This document shows positions 7,387-12,856 of a stretch of DNA of 12,856 nucleotides, piece by piece. The stretch covers positions 21,800 to 34,655 of the forward strand of contig DKPN01000001.1 of assembly GCA_002471195.1 (NCBI GenBank), in the 5' to 3' direction. A program made the position numbers and the translations under genes. The stretch comes from Bacteroides sp. UBA7333. GTDB taxonomy: Bacteria; Bacteroidota; Bacteroidia; Bacteroidales; Bacteroidaceae. Below the pieces are notes generated by a model. It was not told the DNA's origin and ran no database searches. It saw nothing but the letters and a program-made list of their open reading frames with translations. Numbering within the stretch: the stretch's first letter is position 1; every line of letters begins with the position of its first letter.

Positions 7387-9402
7387 TTACGATAATAACT
7401 CTAAAAACTCCTCTTCATTTAGCAATGAGATACCCAATTTTTGAGCTTTTTCTAGTTTTGAAGGCCCCATGTTGTCACCTGCCAAAATGAAACTTGTTTT
7501 TGAGGATATACTACCTACATTTTTTCCACCGTTTAATTCAATAAGATTTTTATATTCGTCGCGCGAATGATGTTTGAAAACTCCACTTATTACAATTGAT
7601 TTGCCTTCAAGTTTATTAGTCTTGTTTGGGGACTCGTCAAACGATTGTTCTAAATTGAGCCCAGCATTTTTTAGATTCTCTACAATATTTTGATTTGCTT
7701 TAACGCTGAAAAATTCAATTATGCTTTGAGCTATCTTGCTACCTATTTCATCAACATTTATCAGGTTTTCAAGATTTGCTTGTTCTAAATCTTCTATACT
7801 TTTAAATGATTTAGCCAGCCTTTTGGCAACAGTTTCGCCTACAAACCTTATTCCTAGGGCAAAAATAACCCGTTCAAAAGGCGTTTTTTTGCTTGCCTCA
7901 ATGCCTTCAATGATTTTTTTTGCTGATTTAAGTCCCATTCTATCTAAACCATTTATATCATCGACAGTCAGATTGTATAGATCAGATGCATTGTTTATTA
8001 ATTTATTTCGATACAGTAAATCAACAGTTTCGGGGCCCATTCCATCTATATTCATCGCTTTTCGACTAATAAAGTGTTCGATCCTTCCTTTGATTTGTGG
8101 AGGACATGTTGCTTCATTTGGACAATAGAAAGCTGCTTCACCCTCAAATCGAATCAGCCTGGTTCCGCATTCGGGGCAATTGGTTATGAATTTCACTTTT
8201 TCGCCATGCATAAAGCCTCTTGCTTCCATATCGACACCGGTGATTTTAGGAATAATTTCTCCTCCTTTTTCTACATATACCATATCGCCTATATGCAAAT
8301 CGAGTGCTTCAATAATATCGGCATTATGCAAAGAAGCCCTCTTTACTATAGTTCCTGAAAGCTGAACAGGATCAAGATTGGCTACCGGCGTAACTGCTCC
8401 CGTACGTCCTACTTGATAAGTCACCGTATTTAGTCGAGTGGTAGCTCTTTCGGCTTGAAACTTATAGGCAATGGCCCATCTAGGCGATTTAGCAGTATAA
8501 CCCAATTGCTTTTGTTGTGCGATGCTATTGACTTTTAATACCACACCATCGGTAGCTACCGGCAGATTCTTTCTTTCAATATCCCAAAAATTTATATAAT
8601 CGAAAATCTCTTGCAATGAGGTACACTTTTTAGTAGCATCTGAAATCTTAAAACCCCAAGTTGCTGCTGCTTGTAGATTTTCATAATGTCCGTCATATGG
8701 TAAATTATCTCCTAATAGATAATATAGATAGGCATCTAGCTTTCGCGAAGCAACTATTGATGAGTTTTGCAGCTTTAAAGTTCCAGATGCAGCGTTTCTT
8801 GGATTTGCAAACAATGGTTCTTCGCGCGCCTCCCTTTCTTCATTTAATGCATCAAAAATTTTCCATGGCATTAATATCTCACCTCTAATCTCGAAAAGGG
8901 GTGGATAGTTGTTGCCATGAAGACGTAGTGGTATACTTTTTATTGTTTTTACATTATTGGTTACATCATCACCTTTCTCTCCATCACCACGAGTCACTGC
9001 TTGAACTAGTGAACCATTTTCATATGTCAATGATATAGATGTTCCATCAAATTTTATTTCGCAACAAATTTCAAAATCTTCGTTTATTGTTTTCTTTATT
9101 CGCTCATAAAATTCAGTTACTTCAGCTTCCGAATAGGTATTCCCCAATGATAGCATTGGGTATTTATGATATACTTGAGTAAAATTTTTATTTAAATCGC
9201 TACCAACTCGCATTGTTGGCGAATTTTCATCGATGTATTCAGGGTGTTTTTTTTCGAGTTGTTGCAACTCATACATCATATCATCAAATTCCTTATCCGA
9301 AATTTCAGGTTGGTTTAATACATAATAGTTATAATTGTGTTGATGAAGTGCATCTCGCAATTCATCAATTCTATTTTTTACAGATGCCATATCAATAATC
9401 AT
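7387..9402 (-). CDS. ligA: NAD-dependent DNA ligase
   Basis: This enzyme seals nicks in DNA during replication and repair using NAD+. It has 671 residues, full length for bacterial LigA. Domains in order: the NAD-binding Ia domain with HNYNYYVLN (about 22-30); the adenylation domain with catalytic lysine K117 in KFDG (117-120), EIRGEI (171-176), DGVVLKV (285-291) and WAIAYKF (309-315); the OB fold (about 320-400); a four-cysteine zinc finger (C409, C412, C427, C433); helix-hairpin-helix repeats (about 446-585); and a C-terminal BRCT domain (about 596-671). All key residues are present. Two in-frame ATGs are possible, 9402 and 9390 (residue 5, MASVKNRIDELR). With the -7 box at 9414-9421 the first would have a leader of only about 4 nt, so 9390 may be the true start. 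The gene diverges from trmD, with dapA downstream. Confidence 0.96.
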   Translation of the reverse strand: MIIDMASVKNRIDELRDALHQHNYNYYVLNQPEISDKEFDDMMYELQQLEKKHPEYIDENSPTMRVGSDLNKNFTQVYHKYPMLSLGNTYSEAEVTEFYERIKKTINEDFEICCEIKFDGTSISLTYENGSLVQAVTRGDGEKGDDVTNNVKTIKSIPLRLHGNNYPPLFEIRGEILMPWKIFDALNEEREAREEPLFANPRNAASGTLKLQNSSIVASRKLDAYLYYLLGDNLPYDGHYENLQAAATWGFKISDATKKCTSLQEIFDYINFWDIERKNLPVATDGVVLKVNSIAQQKQLGYTAKSPRWAIAYKFQAERATTRLNTVTYQVGRTGAVTPVANLDPVQLSGTIVKRASLHNADIIEALDLHIGDMVYVEKGGEIIPKITGVDMEARGFMHGEKVKFITNCPECGTRLIRFEGEAAFYCPNEATCPPQIKGRIEHFISRKAMNIDGMGPETVDLLYRNKLINNASDLYNLTVDDINGLDRMGLKSAKKIIEGIEASKKTPFERVIFALGIRFVGETVAKRLAKSFKSIEDLEQANLENLINVDEIGSKIAQSIIEFFSVKANQNIVENLKNAGLNLEQSFDESPNKTNKLEGKSIVISGVFKHHSRDEYKNLIELNGGKNVGSISSKTSFILAGDNMGPSKLEKAQKLGISLLNEEEFLELLS

Positions 9403-9413
9403 ATTGTTTTAGA

Positions 9414-9421
9414 CAAAAATA
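9414..9421 (-). promoter_or_regulatory. Bacteroidetes -7 element of ligA
   Basis: On the minus strand the octamer is TATTTTTG, an exact TAnnTTTG match. It ends 11 bp before the upstream ATG of ligA (9402) and 23 bp before the alternative ATG (9390). No TTTG sits at the expected -33 distance. Confidence 0.6.
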
Positions 9422-9443
9422 CAGGTTTATCTTTTAATATTTG

Positions 9444-9451
9444 TATTTTTG
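9444..9451 (+). promoter_or_regulatory. Bacteroidetes -7 element of trmD, deciding its start
   Basis: The + strand octamer is TATTTTTG, identical to the ligA box on the other strand 22 bp away. It ends 16 bp before ATG 9468. A transcript starting about 7 nt after the box would begin after the TTG at 9441, which excludes that codon as the trmD start. Confidence 0.6.
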
Positions 9452-9467
9452 CAAAAAATTAAAGAAT

Positions 9468-10145
9468 ATGAGAATCGACATTATAACAGTGCTCCCCGAA
9501 ATGATTGAAGGTTTTTTTAATTGTTCGATCATGAAACGTGCACAAACAAAAGGTTTAGCCGAAATACATATACATAATTTACGAGATTATGCTTTCGATA
9601 AGCATAAACGAGTGGATGATTACCCTTTTGGAGGTTTTGCAGGTATGGTGATGAAAATTGAGCCGATCGAACGATGTATAAATCAACTCAAATCAGAACG
9701 CGATTATGATGAGGTTATTTTTACAACACCTGATGGCGAACAGTTCGATCAAAAAATGGCCAACAGTTTATCATTGTCTGGCAATTTAATTATTTTATGT
9801 GGTCATTTTAAAGGTATCGATTATCGAATTAGAGAACATCTTATTACTAAAGAAATCAGTATCGGAGATTTTGTATTGACTGGCGGAGAGCTTGCGGCTG
9901 CAATTATTGCCGATGCTGTAATTCGAATTATACCTGGAGTTATATCCGATGAGCAATCCGCATTATCTGATTCATTTCAAGATAATTTATTGGCTGCTCC
10001 CGTTTATACACGTCCTGCCGATTACAATGGATGGAAAGTACCTGATATTTTGCTGTCGGGACATGAATCAAAAATAAAGGAATGGGAGTTGCAGCAGTCT
10101 TTAGAACGTACCAAGAAGTTGCGACCAGATCTTTTAGAAGATTGA
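9468..10145 (+). CDS. trmD: tRNA (guanine-37-N1)-methyltransferase
   Basis: This enzyme methylates N1 of G37 next to the anticodon using S-adenosylmethionine, which prevents +1 frameshifting. With the ATG at 9468 it has 225 residues. The open frame extends back to TTG 9441, but that codon overlaps the promoter, and MRIDIITVLPEM is the family N-terminus. The SPOUT trefoil-knot motifs are present: FTTPDGE (85-91), LCGHFKGIDYRIREH (110-124) and SIGDFVLTGGELAAA (131-145). The catalytic aspartate is D168 in LSDSFQDNLL, and PVYTRPADY (178-186) and LLSGHE (195-200) follow. The E. coli loop YEGID reads FKGID here, placing K115 where E. coli has Glu116. In many bacteria trmD sits in rpsP-rimM-trmD-rplS; here it stands alone, divergent from ligA and followed by a strong terminator. 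Confidence 0.96.
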   Translation: MRIDIITVLPEMIEGFFNCSIMKRAQTKGLAEIHIHNLRDYAFDKHKRVDDYPFGGFAGMVMKIEPIERCINQLKSERDYDEVIFTTPDGEQFDQKMANSLSLSGNLIILCGHFKGIDYRIREHLITKEISIGDFVLTGGELAAAIIADAVIRIIPGVISDEQSALSDSFQDNLLAAPVYTRPADYNGWKVPDILLSGHESKIKEWELQQSLERTKKLRPDLLED

Positions 10146-10157
10146 TGTATAATTGTA

Positions 10158-10205
10158 AAGAAAAATCCGATCATTCTTGAATTGTTGAATGATCGGATTT
10201 TTCTT
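10158..10205 (+). terminator. Terminator of trmD, probably bidirectional
   Basis: A perfect 19-bp stem (10158-10176 with 10187-10205) has a 10-nt loop. The core ATCCGATCATTC is flanked by AAGAAAA and TTTTCTT. It begins 12 bp after the trmD stop. On the minus strand it is also the first strong hairpin after pyrD (138 bp beyond its stop), so it may end both convergent transcripts. Confidence 0.85.
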
Positions 10206-10342
10206 ATCTATTAAAGTATCACTTTAATCTAAAAAGAGCTAAATGTTATTTTATTATTCAAAACAATGAAGAGCATTTTAAATAAAATCTTCAATATTAA
10301 AATGATACAATATTTGTGCGAATAGGGATGATAATGTTATTA

Positions 10343-11254
10343 CTATACGTCAAGCGCACCTATAATGTCTTTTACAGACTTAAAACCATGTCTGTTTAGA
10401 TAATCGTTAATTCCATCGTTTACTTTCATTGTAATGGTTGGATCAATGAAATTAGCAGTGCCGATTTGTATGGCTGAAGCACCTGCAAGTAAGAACTCGA
10501 CAGCGTCTTTCCAGTTCATGATTCCGCCTAAACCAATGACAGGAATATTTACTGCTTTAGAAACTTGCCAAACCATTCTTAGTGCTATTGGTTTTACTGC
10601 TGCCCCCGATAATCCACCGGTTACTGTAGAAAGTATCGGCTTTCTTTGTTCAGCGTTAATTGCCATACCAAGAAGAGTGTTTATCAATGAAACGCTATCT
10701 GCTCCATTTGCCTCTGCAGCTTTAGCTATTTCTGCAATATCGGTGACATTGGGAGATAGTTTAACGATGAGAGTTTTGTTATATACTGATCGAACTGCCT
10801 TAACTACTTCGGCGGCCCCATTACATGTAACACCAAATGCCATTCCTCCTTGTTTTACATTAGGGCAAGAAATGTTAAGCTCAATGGCCGGAATATGTTC
10901 TAATTCATTTATTGCTTCTGCTGTTTTAACATAATCTTCAATGGCAGAACCCGAGACATTTACAATCATGTTTGTTTGAATGTCTTTAATGCGGGGATAT
11001 ATATGGTTAATAAAATAGTCAACACCCTTATTTTGTAATCCTACCGCATTTAACATTCCCGATGGTGTTTCTGCCATGCGAGGATAGTCGTTTCCTTCTC
11101 TGTGATGAAGAGTAGTGCCTTTGACTATAATTCCACCTATTTTTGATATATCAATAAAATCTGAAAACTCTTCGCCATAACCAAATGTACCAGAAGCGGT
11201 CATGACTGGATTTTTTAAATGTAGGTCACCTATTTTTATATTTAGATCTGCCAT
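10343..11254 (-). CDS. pyrD: Dihydroorotate dehydrogenase, class 1B catalytic subunit
   Basis: This enzyme oxidises dihydroorotate to orotate in de novo pyrimidine synthesis, using bound FMN. It has 303 residues, the size of the class 1 family, and no membrane-anchoring N-terminus, so it is cytoplasmic. The catalytic base is C130 in ELNISCPNVKQGG, which marks class 1 (class 2 uses serine). FMN and substrate contacts are visible: ASGTFGYG (20-27), K45 in IIVKGTT, NAVGLQNKG (69-77), K165 in VKLSPNV, INTL (191-194), GGLSG (213-217) and GLGGI (241-245). It overlaps the upstream pyrK by 13 bp. Class 1B enzymes form a heterotetramer with PyrK and pass electrons to NAD+, so translational coupling of the two subunits is expected. 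No Shine-Dalgarno sequence precedes the ATG. Confidence 0.96.
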   Translation of the reverse strand: MADLNIKIGDLHLKNPVMTASGTFGYGEEFSDFIDISKIGGIIVKGTTLHHREGNDYPRMAETPSGMLNAVGLQNKGVDYFINHIYPRIKDIQTNMIVNVSGSAIEDYVKTAEAINELEHIPAIELNISCPNVKQGGMAFGVTCNGAAEVVKAVRSVYNKTLIVKLSPNVTDIAEIAKAAEANGADSVSLINTLLGMAINAEQRKPILSTVTGGLSGAAVKPIALRMVWQVSKAVNIPVIGLGGIMNWKDAVEFLLAGASAIQIGTANFIDPTITMKVNDGINDYLNRHGFKSVKDIIGALDV

Positions 11255-12018
11255 AATAATTTTTCAATATTAAATACTGGACCATCTGTGCAAACGCATA
11301 CATGTCCTTCATTAGTTTTTTCTACACAACATAAGCAAGCGCCAATTCCACACGCCATTGTATTTTCTAAAGATACTTCACAATTTATATTGTTTGTTCG
11401 AGCAAACTGTGCTACTGCTTTCATCATAGGCTTTGGTCCACATGTATATATTTGATCGAATTTAATATTAGACAAAATAGAATGTTGAGTTACGTATCCT
11501 TTTTCTCCGTGGCTGCCATCTTCGGTCGTTGTGAATACATCTCCCAATTTTGCGAAATCTTCTAGTTGTAACAAATCAGATTCGCTTCTGGCACCTAACA
11601 GAAATGTAGGGCGAATACCGGCTAGAGATAATTTTTTTCCTAAATATAGCATGGGGGCTGTTCCAACTCCACCGCCAATTAAAATAACCTTAATCGAATT
11701 TTCATTAGGAATAGTGAATCCGTTTCCTAATGGTAGCATTGTGTTTATTACACTACCTGGCAATGATAATGAAAGCTGTTTAGTGCCATCACCAATAATT
11801 TGTACTAAAAACCATACTTCATTTTTTTCTTCATCAACAAAATTGATGGAAATTGGACGACGCAAAAATGTTGTCGGTGAATTATCAACTCTAAGCTCTG
11901 CAAATTGCCCCGGAATCATCGGAGGGAGTATTGTTTCCGATGTCATTTTTAATAAAACATAATTCTCATTAAGTTTGACATTTTCGGAAACAGTTAGGTC
12001 TAAAATAAATTTTCTCAT
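11242..12018 (-). CDS. pyrK: Dihydroorotate dehydrogenase electron-transfer subunit (FAD, [2Fe-2S])
   Basis: This protein carries electrons from the FMN of PyrD through a [2Fe-2S] cluster and FAD to NAD+. It has 258 residues. The N-terminal beta barrel binds FAD through the RRPISI motif (53-58). The middle domain has the nucleotide-binding GGGVGTAPM (115-123) and YTCGPKPMM (191-199). The C-terminal iron-sulfur motif is C223-X4-C228-X2-C231-X11-C243, in ACGIGACLCC followed by CVCTDGP; C230 and C241 are extra cysteines beside the ligands. All parts needed for function are present. The gene precedes pyrD with a 13-bp overlap and has its own -7 element at 12048-12055. Other ferredoxin-NADP reductase-like proteins share the first two domains, but the CGIGAC cluster and the adjacent pyrD identify it as PyrK. 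Confidence 0.95.
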   Translation of the reverse strand: MRKFILDLTVSENVKLNENYVLLKMTSETILPPMIPGQFAELRVDNSPTTFLRRPISINFVDEEKNEVWFLVQIIGDGTKQLSLSLPGSVINTMLPLGNGFTIPNENSIKVILIGGGVGTAPMLYLGKKLSLAGIRPTFLLGARSESDLLQLEDFAKLGDVFTTTEDGSHGEKGYVTQHSILSNIKFDQIYTCGPKPMMKAVAQFARTNNINCEVSLENTMACGIGACLCCVEKTNEGHVCVCTDGPVFNIEKLLWQI

Positions 12019-12047
12019 ATAATTTTATACATTCCTAAATAATGCCG

Positions 12048-12078
12048 CAAAGATATTGTAAATTATGATAACACTAAA
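12048..12078 (-). promoter_or_regulatory. Promoter of pyrK-pyrD (Bacteroidetes type)
   Basis: On the minus strand TTTA (12078-12075, one mismatch to the TTTG -33 element) is followed after 19 bp by TATCTTTG (12055-12048), an exact -7 match. The box ends 29 bp before the pyrK ATG. It lies in the 68-bp gap after the regulator gene, so pyrKD need not depend on read-through from it. Confidence 0.65.
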
Positions 12079-12086
12079 GTATTAGG

Positions 12087-12539
12087 TTATTTTTCAGGCT
12101 TGAATATTTGATATGTATTATCATCAAAGAAAACCCTTATTTCAGTTATTTTTTTTATGGATACGTCAGGCTTTTTTTCTATATCGCTCTTGATATTTAA
12201 ATTAATGTTGGATGATTGAGGTGTAGAGTTTATAGATGTTGCACTAAATAAATCTACATTTTTATTGTTATTATTTTTTTCGTTTTCGTCAATATTTATT
12301 GGTGTTATAGCATCAATTTTTTTCGTAGTCATATTGCCTTCACCTGTCAATAGCCAATTGAGGTTTATATAACTATACTTTTTATACAAACGCATAATAA
12401 AATCAGTGCTTGGATTTTTATTTCTACCACCCAATATGTGTGATATTGTTGCTTGTGAAACCTCTATGCTCTCTGCGAATGCCATCGCTGTGAGATTTTC
12501 AAAATCCATCAACTCTTTAATTCGGTCCTTTATTTCCAT
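12087..12539 (-). CDS. XRE-family helix-turn-helix transcriptional regulator
   Basis: A 150-residue DNA-binding protein whose target is unknown. Residues 1-68 form a Cro/C1-type helix-turn-helix domain. The turn region is TAMAFAESIEVSQATISHIL (17-36), followed by GGRNKNPSTDFIMRLYKKY and INLNWLLTGEGNM (58-70), an ending common in Bacteroidetes XRE regulators. Residues about 71-128 are an Asn/Ser-rich, low-complexity linker with NNNNKN (89-94). A short conserved-looking tail, KKITEIRVFFDDNTYQIFKPEK (129-150), probably forms a small beta unit for dimerisation. No peptidase or ligand domain is present. The ATG at 12539 is preceded by a good promoter. The gene is 68 bp upstream of pyrK on the same strand. 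Control of pyrKD is possible but not shown; self-regulation is suggested by repeats at its own promoter. Confidence 0.88.
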   Translation of the reverse strand: MEIKDRIKELMDFENLTAMAFAESIEVSQATISHILGGRNKNPSTDFIMRLYKKYSYINLNWLLTGEGNMTTKKIDAITPINIDENEKNNNNKNVDLFSATSINSTPQSSNINLNIKSDIEKKPDVSIKKITEIRVFFDDNTYQIFKPEK

Positions 12540-12584
12540 ATAGATAAATATTGTATTTAATTTTTTTTTACATGAATCTCTTTA

Positions 12585-12615
12585 CAAATGTATATAATAT
12601 ATTTTTATTATACAA
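12585..12615 (-). promoter_or_regulatory. Promoter of the XRE regulator gene
   Basis: On the minus strand TTG (12615-12613) is followed after 20 bp by TACATTTG (12592-12585), an exact TAnnTTTG -7 element with normal Bacteroidetes spacing. It ends 45 bp before the ATG. The -33 TTG lies inside one of the TACAAT repeats described at 12611-12680. Confidence 0.65.
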
Positions 12616-12680
12616 TAGTAATAATCTATTGATATTATTATTGTAAAATATTATAATTGTTATTATTTACAATAGTAATA
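12611..12680. repeat. Cluster of direct and inverted TACAATAGTAATA repeats (possible operator)
   Basis: The 13-mer TACAATAGTAATA occurs exactly twice in direct orientation (12611-12623 and 12668-12680). An inverted copy with one mismatch (TATTATTATTGTA) lies at 12633-12645, and a half-site ATTGT at 12656-12660. The first copy overlaps the -33 element of the regulator promoter. This could be an operator array for the regulator itself, though the AT-rich sequence makes chance similarity a real possibility. The rest of the 317-bp stretch to the window end (12540-12856) shows no gene. Confidence 0.4.
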
Positions 12681-12856
12681 TTAAATAGGGGTAAAAAATA
12701 AATTCAAGCTTCATGTGACTGTTTACTTCATTATTTAACTTGAAGTAATTCTTTATATAAAAAGTGTAATACGTTGATTATTATCAATTAGATAGTGTTA
12801 TGTATTGATATTTAAGACTGTTTTGATGAATTTTGCTTAAATATTTATTATTAATA

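Noticed and set aside
10210..10228. 8-bp AT-rich hairpin ATTAAAGT-ATC-ACTTTAAT between trmD and pyrD
   Set aside because: It is perfect but very weak in energy, with no GC core and a 3-nt loop; expected by chance in such AT-rich DNA.
10267..10293. Imperfect hairpin (GAAGA...TCTTC with a 3-nt bulge) after pyrD
   Set aside because: The stem is AT-rich, bulged and closes on only 2 nt, so it is not a convincing terminator; the strong hairpin at 10158-10205 is the better candidate.
10434..10934. 166-codon open frame on the + strand
   Set aside because: It is fully antisense to pyrD, and the alternating composition is what the complement of a conserved gene gives.
11531..11962. 143-codon open frame on the + strand
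   Set aside because: It is antisense to pyrK with no promoter-like site or recognisable protein features.
12681..12856. Search for a gene or + strand promoter at the right edge
   Set aside because: Only AT-rich sequence without a credible open frame; the closest -7 match (GAATTTTG) has a mismatch and nothing visible follows before the window ends.

Overview
The window is an AT-rich stretch of chromosome, most likely from a member of the Bacteroidetes (Bacteroidales-like). Three things point there. The proteins have Bacteroidetes features: a GyrA with a Ser-Ser-Val-Tyr quinolone region and a non-canonical GyrA box, an archaeal/eukaryote-type ProS, and the PyrK/PyrD pair. Genes lack Shine-Dalgarno sequences. 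Six intergenic sites upstream of genes match the Bacteroidetes -7 element TAnnTTTG, and a weaker candidate lies upstream of gyrA. A genus cannot be read from the sequence alone.

Layout from left to right. Positions 1-353 hold the 3' end of a universal stress protein gene (+) with its own terminator. Convergent to it is a unit on the minus strand: gyrA (1826-4372) followed 29 bp later by a secreted TPR protein (579-1796). Next come proS (4594-6087, minus, with a terminator behind it), dapA (6387-7280, minus, ended by a 23-bp hairpin) and ligA (7387-9402, minus). dapA lies 106 bp downstream of ligA and has its own promoter-like site. ligA and trmD (9468-10145, +) diverge from a 65-bp gap carrying two identical, oppositely directed -7 octamers. 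trmD ends in a strong hairpin and converges on pyrD. The right end is a minus-strand series: an XRE-type regulator (12087-12539), pyrK (11242-12018) and pyrD (10343-11254), the last two overlapping by 13 bp. The final 317 bp hold the regulator's promoter and a cluster of TACAAT/ATTGTA repeats, with no gene that I can see.

Function is almost entirely housekeeping: DNA supercoiling and ligation (gyrA, ligA), translation (proS, trmD), lysine and cell-wall precursor synthesis (dapA) and pyrimidine synthesis (pyrD with its electron-transfer subunit pyrK). The less defined parts are the periplasmic TPR protein linked to gyrA and the small XRE regulator upstream of pyrKD. I found no mobile element, CRISPR array, rRNA or tRNA, and no convincing undescribed system. 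The findings are modest: a possible operator cluster at the regulator gene, residue changes in ProS, TrmD, DapA and GyrA relative to the textbook enzymes, and one weak small-RNA candidate.
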